A DNA stretch of 64,000 bases from positions 1,207,487 through 1,271,486 of the forward strand of contig JAJEKV010000049.1 of NCBI GenBank assembly GCA_021234155.1, given 5' to 3'. This document shows, piece after piece, positions 11,232-23,107 of this stretch (positions are counted from its first letter, which is position 1; every line of letters begins with the position of its first letter). The position numbers and the translations under genes were made by a program. The DNA is from Isoetes taiwanensis. Its lineage: Eukaryota > Streptophyta > Lycopodiopsida > Isoetales > Isoetaceae. Below the pieces are notes generated by a model. The model did no database searches, was not told the origin of the DNA, and saw nothing but the letters and a program-made list of their open reading frames with translations.

Positions 11232-11659
11232 ACAAACTGTTCTAATATATGAAATGCAAAAACACATAAATATATACACTCATGTACCGTACCCATAGTG
11301 CCTACTCAGCGAGCAGCCAGGCGGGGGCAAAGGTGGATGGCAAAGGTGGGCTCGCAGATCCAGTACCTCCTGAATGTACGACCCCAGAGCACGTACTGGC
11401 GGTGTGTTCATCAGCAAATGTAGGGGCAAGTCCGGCCGTACTAAGGGAACGTATCTGGCCCAGATCTGACTGAATGCTGGGCAACTCTGGAAAGTGTGAG
11501 ACTCATCCTCAATGGCACCCGTTTGACAGCACTGACAGAGCCTGTCCTGGCGGGGCTCCCCAATCCACCTGCCCGTCTCGATGCGGAGATGATGGGCACC
11601 TGTGCAACCCATATATGCACCTCCCCAGCTAAGTCGCCTCCTTTATTTGCCATATTGCT

Positions 11660-13000
11660 TTAGCCATGCATTACCATATTGAAATTACAGGGATAATATG
11701 AATTCATAGCATTCAAAAATACCTACAAGGTCTTTCAAGCCACCGTTTTCTCGCATCCTTTCTCTCATCATGAATTCTGTTCATGCAAGCTGCCAGTTCC
11801 GTCGCATATTCCTTCGAGCCTGATTAGACAACAAACATTGAATTCAACATCTTTTTTTTCCTCTACTATTTGTCGCTTTCAATTTGGCATATACTTCTCT
11901 CATTCCTTTCAACTATTCCATCTAAGCCATTAATTCCATATATTCACAAAATATACACAGAGCCGCCTAAGGTATGCCCTTCGGGCAACCCAAAAACGAA
12001 ATATTGTAAATCTAGGGCATCTTAAATAATTATCAAAACTTTTAGAAGGTGTCATAAAATTCGTCAAAACATAAAGACATTTCGTAATTTTTCCCTTTGA
12101 ATATGTAGAATCCTCCTTGCCGCTTTTACTCAATCCTCCATATAAATGGTATAAGAGCACTCATGGCATAGTATGTGTATCATTTATATGAAAAAACATT
12201 ATATCATTCATATGATATGAAAGGCATTAAAAAGGTCACCTTGGGATGCTTCTATCGGAAAGAATGTATTGAATATTCATATCACATGATATTGAATACT
12301 CATGCTATTAAGAATGCGCGGCAACACCATCAATAGAACCCATTGCCCCTGTTTAATCCTGTCCATGTTAGAGCACTATTCAATCATTGCTCCTGTTTAA
12401 TCCTGTCCATGTTAGAGCATGCTCTTCGTAAACAAACCTGTTAAGCCCAACCAAACTATTTCCTTTTTTTTTCAAAGGACCAATTACATTAGAGGATGTT
12501 AACCTAATTCTTGCATGCAAAAGATTACATCCTGATTGCACAAAGGCAAAAGCTAAATTAAAGCAATTTCCTGGCATAAAAACAGGTCAAAAGTTTAGTA
12601 AATGTCCACAAAGAGTGAACCTAAGGAAAAAAATCAATTGTATGAATCGAGCTCTTTACAACCCAATTTACAAATGTACATAATCAATGCCAAGCCGTTC
12701 CCTTGATGTGGCAATCTTAGTAACTCTTATGCTTTTGAATTGGCTATAACAAATTGGTAAATATTTTGCCGTTGCCAAACAAAATACATATGCAAAACCT
12801 TGGACAACAGACTGGATATATCTATATTCATGTCCATTCAATACCTTTTCCGCCATCCACAATTGGTGAACTGAGGGCAAGGAAAAATTGAAGCCTCCAG
12901 ATGACCCAAAGGTGGTCCCACCTGAGCTCAACAGAATCTACTATACAAGACCATGCCATGGTATCAACAAAATTGGAATACCAACGCCAGTGATAGACAT
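11660..13000. other. Intergenic, downstream of the SNF2 gene
   Basis: No gene is supported. A 27-bp direct repeat starting CTGTTTAATCCTGTCC occurs at about 12348-12374 and 12392-12418, a 44-bp period. The 3' UTR of the SNF2 gene must lie just left of 13012. I did not find a clear polyadenylation signal. Confidence 0.4.
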
Positions 13001-13011
13001 TGATGATGCTT

Positions 13012-16000
13012 TCAAACAGAGAAGAGAAAACGAAGATCCTCAGTTGTCAGACGACTTCTTTGGCTATCCCCTCCATTTTCTCCAAATGCAGAGGCAACCA
13101 TTTGCCTTTTTTTTTCCTGCTCGCATAGCACACAATGTATGTTCCCTGCTTATAATCTGTGTAAAAATGTGCTCAAGAAAATATCCAGCATACCTGCAAT
13201 GCTAAAATTCGATCTTCGATTGTGTTCTTTACTGTGAAACGGGATACATGGACTGTCCGTGTTTGTCCAATCCTATGAGCTCGATCAATAGCTTGATCTT
13301 CTGTTGTCGGGTTCCACCACACATCAAGCAGAAGCACATGGCAGGCAGCTACCATGTTTAGACCCAAGCTTGCTGCTTTAAGAGACATGATCATCACAGT
13401 CACCTGCAAGTCACTTCAAACATAACTACTCCAGTAACAAAAAACATATAGACTGCTGAGACTTTCCCATTGAGGAGAATTTTGAAGACCAAACCAATTT
13501 ATTGATAGGTAAATACCTTGGGGTTAGTATTGAATTCTGATACAGCATTGTCCCTGTCTGAAACAGTCATTGTGCCATCCAGCCTTCTAAAACTTAAGCC
13601 AGCACATTTTAACGGAGTTTCAAGGAGATCAAGCATGCTTGTCCACTGTGAAAATACAATCGCCTTCTCAGTTCGCACCTCATTAGTAATGTTACCCTCT
13701 CCCATGCCGTCTGAACCATTTGGATCAGGACTTATCTTTGGTAAGGAAAGTATTATTCTCATTACTGCCTCAATTTTAGATGAAGTTTTCCAACTTTGGC
13801 CTCTTAAAGCTAATGCTAACTTCTTTTTGCCTGCAGGCTTTGAATTACCAGTAGCAGTGCCCTTGAGAGCAGCCAACGAGTAGAGAGAGGACTGGTTCAA
13901 ATGGACACGACATTTCGGGAACGGGCAGGTCGAATCATCACCAATAGCGAGTTTTTCCGATATGCACTGTCGGCAAAACACGTGACCACAAGCACTAACA
14001 ACTGCTTCCTCAGGTGCATCCTGACAAAAAACCGGGTTAAAAAGTTGGATCCTGTATATATAAATTATGTACATATAAAGTACAAACAACTAGCAAAAGA
14101 AAGAATGAGCAGGAGAGAGAAACACAAAGTGTTATGCAAAAATAAGGCTTTACATCACAATTTAGGTAGCAGAAAAAGTGTAAACTTACAAAAAGAAATA
14201 CTACTTATCAAATGCAGTTAGAAAACCTTACAGAGCAAATTGTACATGGTGCTTGATTACTTTCCAATATATGCTGAAGGTGAATTTGTTGTGATGCTGG
14301 AAGCTTCTTCATGAATTCCACTGCATGAGTTTCCATAACTTCTGACTTATCTTCCGCCACAAGAAGTGGATGATCACATGCTTGCCGTAAACGCAAAAGC
14401 ATCCATAAAATGTTCACATAATTGCTTTGGAGAGTACCCTCTTCTGCATATGCCTGAAAAAGTTGATTAAGACTTAATATCTGCTCAGATTTCAATCAAC
14501 ATGTACAGAAACCTCCAGTTACCTCAAACTTCCTCCGTGATTCAGCTTCCAGCTTAGAGTAAAACTCACGCTCATCATCAGTAAAATCTGCCTGTTGAAG
14601 CTTCACTATCCTTGCAGGCAAGTTCACTATAGGCTTCCCATCAATTAGACAATCTGTAATACAATGAGCAGGCAAAACCTTTTAAACATTTGCTTCAGAA
14701 ATTTAAGGAATACTAGGACATAGTAAATGGTAAACAAAAAAGAGATATACTCTTGGTGCGACGAAGCATGATTGCTTGCAGCACGCCTTGAAGCTTTTTG
14801 TAACCCACAGCAGGATTCCGGACTATTGGCTCTTTTATTTCTGCCCTAAAAGACTTGTATGCGTCTAAAGGATCAAACCGTAGAAAGCGAAAATAGCTGT
14901 ACAAATCATCAATTGCATTCTGAATAGGTGTCCCAGACAAGCACCATCTTCTTTTTGCTCTTAGACCCCAGCATGCACGAGCCACTTGTGTTCTACAGTT
15001 TTTAATGCTTTGGGCTTCATCTAGAACTACTCTGAACCACGAGACTCTTGATAAAGGTGCAGCATCAGACAATAAATTTTTATCATCTGCAATTTTGTTT
15101 CGTCCCTTCATCTTTCCCTTCTTAGAATCTTCTGTTTTCTTACCAATAGTCAATCCATAATGATCCAGACTTCTCCTGTCCTCATCTTTTTCATCCGGCA
15201 AAGGTTGTTTCGGGACTTCCATGGTAACAATTGAATAAGTTGTCAACACAACATCATGCCTTGCAAGCTCATCTGGATCCTTGGTCCTGTTGCTGCCATG
15301 GTAAATAAGAATGGAGAGATCAGCTGCAGGTGTGACCTTCTGCCTCAGTTCATGTGCCCATTGCCTCAGCACACTTGTCGGGCATACAACAAGTGTGCCT
15401 GCCATAGGTCTACGTTTGCTTGATAACTTCAGATCCTCATCTTTTACTTCATCCATCTCAGGTTCAATACTTTCAATCATCTTCCTTGTTGGAGTATTTG
15501 AAAGATAGTCATCGTCTTCTTCATCAAGATCAATAGCAGAAACCTTTGATTCTGGTGATGCGTAATTCCCCTCACTGAATTTGTTAATTGGTGCCCGTAC
15601 CTTAAGGATAAGTGCAATTGTAGACACAGTCTTCCCAAGCCCCTGTTAAGACAAGACAACATTCAGCGGGACCAAGGGGCAACTAGCTTTCCGCAAACAA
15701 TATAGAACTACCTGATCATCGGCAAGGATGCCTCCTGCACATTCTATTCTTTTTTCACACTTCTCCATCCATGCAAGTGCAATTTTCTGCAAAGCAGCAC
15801 ATAATGTTACAAAACTCAAACATGTTACAGCCATTGTCAAAAAAGAAACTAACTTGGTGCTTAAGAAGTGGAACAGCCATTAGGCCTTCCTCCAGACATG
15901 CTTCCTCTTTTTCGTCTCCTGAGAGCATCCTCTGTTATTTCAACAATTTAATCAAAAAACATATCAATGTCTGGACAAAGGCCACTCAACATAAATCATT

Positions 16001-17554
16001 GGCATGCAATAATACCTGCACAATGGTACGAAGGCTTTTATCCTCTCCAACCATCCCATTAGGCGGGTTACCACCAAAAGGGGGTGGTGGCCCATGTTTT
16101 ATATCTAGTATGGACCCTGGAAGGGTTCTTTTCTCATGCTTTATCGCTTCATAATTGTATCCTCCTCCCGTTCCATAACCTACCCCCAATAGCCGGTGTG
16201 CAGATATGGTTTGTGTTGGAGTTAAAAATGTCTTTTCCATTGCCCTTAGGTGCATAACAGCAGGTGTTGTTGGTCGTTCCAGTCTTTTAGATGATTCAAG
16301 TTGCCAGTCTGTCATTTTCCGCTTGCCATGTAGAGACGGACCCAGGGACACTTTGCAATCCTCATCGTCCTCAAAATCTTCATCACTATCACTATCTATC
16401 TCTATAATTGTACCCTTCAAGCTATTGCTGGTAGTGCCATTTCGTATACTACTCTTTGCCAGCTTGCTCTTAGAATTCAGGGATGATGATGATGTCTTGC
16501 AGTCAGATGCTAAAACTGACCCATCGCTTCGCCTGGGTCTCTCATAGTCAATCGTATTGTTCACGGTCTCTGCATCTGAATCATCATCTAAACAAGCCAC
16601 CTTTTGTGCAGAGGTGGTTGAACAGGATAGTTCGCTTCCATAATCTGCTATATAAATAGCAAAGTTAAGAAACAGTTCATTGTTGCTCGGCAAGGAAGAT
16701 GGGCAAATATATACCAACCTTGATCGTGCAAAGACTCGTGTTCCTCTTCATAATATGAACCTGGTTGCATTCCTGATGCTTCCAGGGTCCAGGCTGAACT
16801 CCCAAGATCCAAGGTAGTGCCTCCAGCTTCCTGATAATCATTGTATACCATGCGCCCATTGGTGTCCTGATAGAAGTCTTCTGTAGCTCGTGGTTGTAAA
16901 AAGTTATGCTCATATATGTGACCTGCCAAATCTCCTGTTTCAGCTACATCTTGTGGCGCATTACTGCCCTCAAATCCATTGTACTCATAACCAGCTATAT
17001 CCAGCTCCTCTGGAATGGTATGGTGAGCATGATCCTCCAACTCCCTAACTTGAAAACCACCCATGGTCATCTCTTGTGGCATAGTATCTTCAACTTGCTG
17101 TTGTGGCACTTGACTTGTCTGCAGTAGAAAATACGATGTTAACCGCGTTATATTATGCATGCTTTGCATGTTAGGTCTAAATATAAACTATTATCAAAAG
17201 TTTTCAATCTAATACAATGTAAACTGATTCCAATTTCTTCCAATTTACAAGGAAATACCGAGCATAAATGACCTGCAAGGAAGGGCCTGGTTCACTGAGA
17301 ATCCTCCAAAGCGCATCCCATTCCATGTCTGGTTCATCGTTATCTCGCAATTGATCAATTCCCCCATTTGAAGATATGCCCAAAGATTTATCATCACCCT
17401 TGCCATAGCCACCACTGCTATCACCAACTGCATTAGACAATACGGCGCCATCGAATTGCATGATCGAACCTTCAATCTTATAATCCAAACCACTACAATG
17501 TTCCGAAACCTCCTTTCTGTCTTGCTGCAAGTTCTGGCAAAGTATAGTTCCCAT
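13012..17554 (-). CDS. CHR28: RING-type SNF2 family ATPase/helicase, CHR27/CHR28 (FRG1/FRG2)-like
   Basis: Eleven exons can be joined at GT/AG sites without a frame break: 17554-17273, 17118-16719, 16644-16016, 15931-15854, 15786-15712, 15642-14751, 14653-14523, 14453-14232, 14020-13517, 13403-13194 and 13116-13012, giving 1175 residues. The start ATG is preceded at once by an in-frame TAG. Residues 1-437 are acidic and low complexity. The helicase core has Walker A ADDQGLGKT (485-493), DEAQ (696-699), LSGTPIQN after it, and the C-terminal motif RAHRIGQTR (1112-1120). A C3HC4 RING lies between the lobes (C899, C902, C914, H916, C919, C922, C935, C940), as in Rad5/HLTF-like proteins. The protein ends [14 protein letters not shown]. 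Family knowledge: Arabidopsis relatives act in the nucleus in RNA-directed DNA methylation. Introns are short (75-210 bp). All key residues are intact. Assignment to CHR27 or CHR28 individually is not possible. Confidence 0.93.
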
Positions 17555-18140
17555 CTAATCTACAAATCTCATTTAAAATCCTACATATAAAAACCCAAGA
17601 GCCCAGAAGGTCAGATGGGGTCGGCAACCCAAAAAGCAACCCAGAGAACCCTAAATTGTACCGACGGAATTGTAGAGGAAAAAAAGGCGAAGGGAAGTGG
17701 AAGAGGGAAGTAAAGTAAAGGAAGGGATTCTGGGATAGTTCTACGATCGCGGGCCGACTAGTCTAGACTGGGCAGCGGCCTCTTCTCCTACGGCGAATCA
17801 TCTAGGCTAAAGCTTTACGGGGTCCAAAACTCTTCTTTACTGTGCTTTCTATGCAATTTCTTTACCTAAAGCTTAGTCAGCCACGCGTCATCCACCCAAT
17901 GGCCACCTATTTGCCAAATCAAACACCTTAGATCTTTACACGGTCTAAAATAATATATGGCGTGTTGCACTCCATAATTAATTTTGATAAAGCATTAATC
18001 TTGGTTGACTATTTATATTCCGTGCTAACTCATATATTCTCCTTGTTAATTACTTATTTATAATTACTTATTTAACAATACGGAGAATTACTTGATTACT
18101 TGTTCACCATCTAAGTAGTCTAGTAATGTGGAGCGCTTTA
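17555..18140. other. 5' region of the SNF2 gene
   Basis: This sequence lies upstream of the start codon on the minus strand and should hold the 5' UTR and core promoter. It is richer in G+C at 17.6-17.8 kb than the flanks. I see no unambiguous TATA box. No other gene is supported. Confidence 0.4.
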
Positions 18141-18145
18141 AATAT

Positions 18146-18204
18146 AGGATGCGGTCATGTTTTAAACCACATCATGTCCGGACTTTGTCATGTTAAAGCC
18201 ACAT

Positions 18205-18249
<45 letters not shown>

Positions 18250-18310
18250 TCACTTTTGTGGACAGTGCAATTCTTGTAATGTAAGGCTGGTTTAAACATG
18301 ACCACGTCCT
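18146..18310. mobile_element. MITE with an internal GA microsatellite
   Basis: The terminal inverted repeats are AGGATGCGGTCATGTTTT at the left and, reversed, AGGACGTGGTCATGTTT at the right, continuing into AAACCA on both sides. A run of about 28 GA units (18191-18246) lies inside. There is no coding capacity. Possible AT-rich target duplications at the edges are too short to be certain. Confidence 0.55.
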
Positions 18311-20480
18311 GATATTTATATGAATTATAATGACTTTAGTCACTTCTTTAACTGGGAATAGGTCTCAAGTCCTTGTAGAGGGGGGCTAACGTGAGGATAG
18401 CAAATGGAATAAGATTCTACTTTTTCCATATTAAATCTAGGTTTATTCATTCCATATATAAAGCAGTATCATTTTTGTTCTTAAAAAAAAATAGGAGGTA
18501 ATTTTTCTGGGCTGAGCACAGCCCTGGCCCTGACACGTATGTGTCCATTGCATTTTCCAATTCTAACAAAAAGAAAAATCTTCAGCCCGCCACATGCCAC
18601 AGCCAAACTGGTATATTCTCTTTCTTGCTCCTCAAGCAATCTCTCCGGTGGCTATTTACATTCCTTGCCCTGCAAGCCCTTTCCCCGCCTTTCTCAAATC
18701 TTTGGTGGGGTGGAGTTGTGGTTGAGGGGGGATGCAAAGCGCAGACCATGGCGACTGCCGAATGGCCTTGGCGGAACTCGGCCTTGAGGAGTGGCAAAGA
18801 AGAAGCGAGGTTCGGCAATAAAGAAGCGCGATTCGGCGGCAACAATGGCTATGCCATGCCTATCATAGGCCTTGGCGTATGATGGGCAGATCTGGGCGCT
18901 CCATGAGCTCATCTTCCATGCTCTTCGACCGGGCTACCGCCATTTCAATTGTGCGGGTTTGTCTCCATCCCTTTCCTCAAACACTTTCAAATCTGCGACC
19001 TTGCTAGGCGGATAACTTAATGCTTTTATGTGAGATAAACCCATTCGCGGCCGCTTATCCGTACTCTGAATCGTGCAGAGGCCATATCCGTACTCTGAAC
19101 TGTGCGGGCAAACCGCCTCCGAGTCGGATTTATCAATCCATGGCTGCCCGGAGTCCATGCTACACCGAGAGACCCCTTTGCGTAATAACTATGTCTACAG
19201 CCGCAAGAGACATAGAAAAATGTAAGAAGGAAATGACCACGAAGAATTCAAGCCTTGCAGCCCCTTTCAACGAGAACCCTTTTATAACCCATGAGCAAAT
19301 GGTTCTGTTTACTTTTGCTACAAGCGGACTCCAAATCGCCATCCTCCATAGCCAACCAACGTTATCCTTGCTCCTGCAAATCCCTAGCTTTAGTGGGTAA
19401 AATAGTTTAGATTTCCCAAAATTTCGGTTTAGTTTTTGCAATTTCCGGCCCGGGACCTCTGCTCATTATTCGATTGATGATTTTCATGCTTAATCTTGCA
19501 TCATACTGGTGGCCAGACTTCGCCCAACAAATGAATTTGGCCTCAAAATTCTTCTTAACCCTTGTCCCCACGGTATCCCCAAGTTCGCAAATTCAAGCAA
19601 AGCAAAGACTAAATTGGAAATTGGACAGATTCCAAAGATGCGATTGAATTAGAATTAGAAGCAAGAGCGAAGGAAGAAGCACAAGAAGAATAAGAAGCGG
19701 ATTGAAGAGATATGAATATCTGCAATGGCACGGGGCATGCAAGCACTCATTTGGGGGACCCAAATGACCATGGCCAACAAAACAAAGCACCCATCACAGG
19801 ATTTTGGCCTACTGTGTTCTTATCCGGTAGCTAAAATTTGTTTGTGAGAGTCACAAAACCCCACCACGAAATTGATTAAAAAAAAAGGGAAGTCGCGAAG
19901 TCCCAAGCGATCCGTGATCCCGTGATCCGGCCCATAGCCATGGCGAGAGCCATAGCCATAGCCTTCTTGAGCCTTCTTATTCGCCAGATCCCGGGCCCAC
20001 ATCGGGGCCGTCAAGGCCGTCTCTGTTGGTCGCTCCCGTTCGCGTTTTACCTATATCAAATTTATTTCTCTTTTTTATGGGAGAATGTTTTAAAGGACGC
20101 GGTTCAGATAAAGGATAACGATTAAAAGAAGCCAAATGGATAACATATTGTTTGTGAAATAGTAAAAGCCAACACGAACTGCTCTCTAACTAGAATAAAA
20201 ACCTCAACACGCCTCCATGTAGTTACAAGAAACAAAAGATCCAATAATAAGAGGAATCCAAAATATAAGATTTGTCAAAGAAAACCAAAATGGGGAGGAA
20301 TTCTAGAATGCTGAGATAAAGGTAACGTATTTTGTGGCAAGGCCCTTGAAACGATTTTGTCGCCCACTAGATCTACTGCCATAGCCAGCCAGCGATGTTT
20401 TGTAGCGGTGTCGATTAAAGAAAATTGGTTAGCTAGTTGCTCTGCACATATATATCTGATCTATATATGTTCTTATGTTT
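18311..20480. other. Intergenic, no gene supported
   Basis: Several open frames overlap at 18.5-19.4 kb but show no family signature. A short duplication, ATCCGTACTCTGAA, occurs at about 19059 and 19087. The 9-mer GCCATAGCC occurs three times between 19949 and 20386. Confidence 0.35.
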
Positions 20481-20493
20481 GTCGCGCTTATCC

Positions 20494-20780
20494 GACCGTC
20501 CGTTCGAGATCCGACGGCTCACGTGGATTTGGGACGTATCCTACGGCCCAGATGGCCTGGGAGTTTACATATAATATGTGTACCGCGGTCCTACGGTCCA
20601 GATTGATCTGATCTTGGCCGTCGGTCCGAGATCCGACGGCTCACATGGCTTGGGGACACATCCTACGGTCCACGTGGCTTTGGGAATTATATGTAATAGA
20701 TCCTACGGCTCATATTGATTTTATATGATGAGATCTTGATCGTTGATCGAGTTTAAGATCCTAAGGCTCATATTGAATGC
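20494..20780. repeat. Degenerate tandem repeat, unit about 118 bp
   Basis: The block CGAGATCCGACGGCTCAC, followed by GTGG-TTTGGG-AC-TATCCTACGG, appears at about 20508 and again at about 20627. Further decayed pieces (GATCCTACGGCTCATATTGA) continue to about 20780. It may be a MITE-derived minisatellite. No coding. Confidence 0.55.
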
Positions 20781-20820
20781 TCGTTCCTTAAGGAAAGGCT
20801 TTTAAAATTTTTTATGTTAT

Positions 20821-20884
20821 TGGGGTGATTCGAACCCTGGTCCTCAACCCCCCAAACCCCCCACTCTAACCACTAGACCAAGCA
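20821..20884 (-). repeat. tRNA-related fragment (SINE head or tRNA pseudogene)
   Basis: The minus strand has an A box TGGTCTAGTGG (20880-20870) and a B box GGTTCGAATC (20836-20827), about 35 bp apart. The arm pairing of a functional tRNA is not kept and the body between the boxes is a G-rich run. It is therefore best read as a tRNA-derived SINE head or a tRNA pseudogene. Confidence 0.5.
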
Positions 20885-21196
20885 TTAATTCTATGAAAAA
20901 TTTATGTTTCAAATATACTTAAGGGTAATGTTTTAATTAAGATAAAATAGACTATAATATTCTAGGATGTTTTGAAACTTTCAAAATGTTCCAGAAAGTT
21001 CTAAAATGTTCTAGAAATTTCTAGAATGTAAGGGAATCCAGAAGAATTAAAGGGAATATAAAGAAAATCTCATAAGTTGTAAGAGAATCTAGGAAAATAT
21101 ACAAGTCTAACGGAATCTCTTAAAATCTAATTGAATCTAAGGGAATCTTCATAATATCTAAGAGAATGTAAAAAAATCTTGATGAAATCTTAGAGT

Positions 21197-21587
21197 TTTT
21201 TTAAGATTTTGCAAAACGCGACAATAGAATGTTCTAAAATGTTTCATAATAAAGGTGTACAATATAAATCTTGAAAAAAAAAAAATATTCTAGATGCTCA
21301 AGGCAAGCGCTTTAGTCTAAAAATAGAAAATGTTTTAAAAATGTTGCACAAATCCAAAATAGATTATTTTAGAAGGTTTTAAATGCTCATGGGTTTTTAA
21401 GATTTTGCAAAGATCGACAATAGAATGTTCTAAAATATTTCATAATAAAGGTGTACAATATAAATCTTGAAAAAAAAATATTCTAGATGCCCAAGGTAAG
21501 CGCCTTAGTCTAAAAATAGAAAATGTTTTAAAAATATTGCATAGATCCAAAATAGATAATTTTAGAAGGTTTTAAATGCTCATGGGT
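21197..21587. repeat. Tandem duplication, two units of about 197 bp
   Basis: The stretch TTTTTAAGATTTTGCAAA ... AAATGCTCATGGG occurs twice in a row, with unit 2 starting near 21394. The units differ by scattered substitutions and by the length of an A run. No coding. Confidence 0.8.
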
Positions 21588-22056
21588 AAGCACCTCAATC
21601 AAAATAGAAAATTCTAAGAGAATCTAGGAGAATCCAAGAGAATCTCAGTAGAATCGTTGGTTATCTAGAGCACTATAGGGCCTTACATCGTAAGAACATG
21701 CTAAAACTGGAACAATGCGCCGTAGGACGTATTAATTTTCTTGTATATATATATCTTGAATAGTTGTCCAACAACCTGAACTCAAAGCAACTCATAACTC
21801 AAAGCAATTCAGGAAATGTTTTGGATCATTGATCCTCTTGATGACTTATAGGTACCTATTAGATCAGCCCCATTCAAAATTGATAGCTCTGGAGCAATGG
21901 AGCTACTTAAAGATCAGCTACTAAACATCTAGATAGCCACTTTATGTTTTTTCATCTCCATTAATAATGGCATCATTTACCATATTTTTTACACCTAGAT
22001 AAAAATTAAATAAATTCCAAAGACTCAGATCATTACTAAAGGATGGGACCAAGGAT

Positions 22057-22253
22057 GCAGGTTCAACTCCTGCAGGTTCTAGCACGTGGATACGGGATGA
22101 TGATGAGACACTCCTTTTTTTTGATATCTCAGTGAAGAGAAATGCTCTTTTGATTTAATGCAAAACATCTTCAGTAACAAGTCGTTATGATCAATATTCT
22201 TCTATCGTGCAGGTACTGAAAACAAGGCAACAAAATGCAGGTTCAAATCCTAC
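22057..22253 (+). repeat. Two tRNA T-arm-like (Pol III B box) fragments
   Basis: At 22057-22073 there is GCAGG-TTCAACT-CCTGC, a perfect 5-bp T-stem with a 7-nt loop. At 22237-22253 there is GCAGG-TTCAAAT-CCTAC with one mismatch. Both are followed by TTCTAGCA within 10 nt. The 180-bp spacing suggests duplicated SINE or tRNA-pseudogene pieces. No A box was located with confidence. Confidence 0.35.
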
Positions 22254-22286
22254 ATCTTCTAGCATGCATAGACGAGTTGGGGAAGA

Positions 22287-22327
22287 GAAACGTTCGCGGC
22301 GGCCGTAAGGCCGCCGCGATAAGTTTC
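22287..22327. other. GC-rich hairpin with GTAA loop
   Basis: The 10-bp perfect stem CGCGGCGGCC / GGCCGCCGCG encloses a GTAA loop, a GNRA-type tetraloop if transcribed. It is wrapped by GAAAC...GTTTC. Its G+C content contrasts sharply with the AT-rich surroundings. A second small hairpin (CTTGT-AATAATA-ACAAG) follows at once. Confidence 0.6.
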
Positions 22328-22427
22328 TTGTAATAATAACAAGGTATCGAGACACTAAGTCATTGCCCCAACTATATAGGTGTAACACTCCTCGTGTTGC
22401 ATGTACAACCTGGGACTGTTATGTATA

Positions 22428-22532
22428 CAAGAATCACCTCATGTTGCAAATTCCGGGGTGGAAACAGTGCCGACGCGCGAAACGCGGAGGCACTGCTGAC
22501 ATCCCAGAATTTGCAGCTGGAGGTGATTCTTG
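22428..22532. other. 105-nt multi-segment hairpin
   Basis: The outer 13-bp arms are CAAGAATCACCTC and GAGGTGATTCTTG. A 4x4 internal loop, a 9-bp stem (TGCAAATTC/GAATTTGCA), GGGTG/CATCCC, an internal loop GAAA opposite CTGA, CAGTGCC/GGCACTG, a GA opposite GA, and CGCG-CGAAA-CGCG follow inward. All internal loops are symmetric and two can form tandem sheared G-A pairs. It abuts the MITE at 22540. Confidence 0.55.
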
Positions 22533-22539
22533 CAATGTG

Positions 22540-22764
22540 AATGTAAGGTAAAAGCAATTTTGTGGGGCTAAATCCAGCAGAATGCTGGGTAGAATAGGAA
22601 GAATTGAGGGTAGAACAGCAGAATCGCCGGGGAAGAAGGAAAAACGGCGTGGTAAAAATTGTTGCTGCAAACGACAAAATGTTGTTTAACATTCTTTAAA
22701 AGAATGGTTGCCACATGGCAACACATTGTTGGCTTTCACAGCAGAATTGCTATTACCTTACATT
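22540..22764. mobile_element. MITE-like element with 23-bp TIRs
   Basis: The left end AATGTAAGGTAAAAGCAATT and the reversed right end AATGTAAGGTAATAGCAATT agree at 19 of 20 positions and continue a few bases. The 225-bp interior has no reading frame of note but holds a palindrome GTTGCCA-CA-TGGCAAC. No clear target-site duplication is visible. Confidence 0.5.
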
Positions 22765-22835
22765 TACGTCACCTTGCACATGTCACGTGTTCATGCGGAC
22801 ACCCTCCACGTTACAGATATCCCATATGTGATGGG

Positions 22836-23107
22836 CCTGATGGGTTAGCCCTCTAGGTAAACCCGAGATCCCATCGGGACTTGCATGAACACTAATAAGT
22901 TGCTATACGTGAGTTAAATGATGCAATGCTATAGATTCTTAAGTTCAAAACTCAAGGTAAAGAATTAAATCTGACGGCCCTGCCGGGTTAGCCCTCTAGG
23001 TAACCTGAGATCTCGTCGGGACTTGCATGAATACTGATATACGTGAGTTGAATGATGCAATGCTATAGCATTCTTAAGCTCAAAACTCAAGGTAAAGAAT
23101 TAAATCT
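22836..23107. repeat. Tandem duplication, two units of about 140 bp
   Basis: GGGTTAGCCCTCTAGGTAA begins both units (about 22842 and 22986). Both continue through GGGACTTGCATGAA and end in CTCAAGGTAAAGAATTAAAT. The second unit lacks about 12 bp. No coding. Confidence 0.8.

Larger units (their letters stand above)
11069..11653 (-). mobile_element. 5'-truncated LINE (copy 2), ORF2 C-terminus and 3' tail
   Basis: On the minus strand the frame 11612-11280 reads GAHHLRIETGRWIGEP and RLCQCCQTGAIEDESHTFQSCP, nearly the same as copy 1 at 695-1276. The stop is followed by the 85-nt stem-loop (11231-11147), the terminal hairpin (11125-11112), GGACGATAAAAATACC and a (TTCC)n tail at about 11097-11069. 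The N-terminal part of ORF2, including the RT core, is absent. The two copies end in different microsatellites, as expected for a LINE with a slippage-prone 3' tail. Confidence 0.8.

Noticed and set aside
20821-20884. Functional tRNA gene
   Set aside because: A and B boxes are present, but the spacing is short, the anticodon region is a G-run and the arms do not pair as a cloverleaf.
22428-22532. Hammerhead ribozyme
   Set aside because: GAAA and CUGA occur opposite each other, but in the wrong order round the stem, and the full CUGAUGA core and a cleavage triplet are absent.
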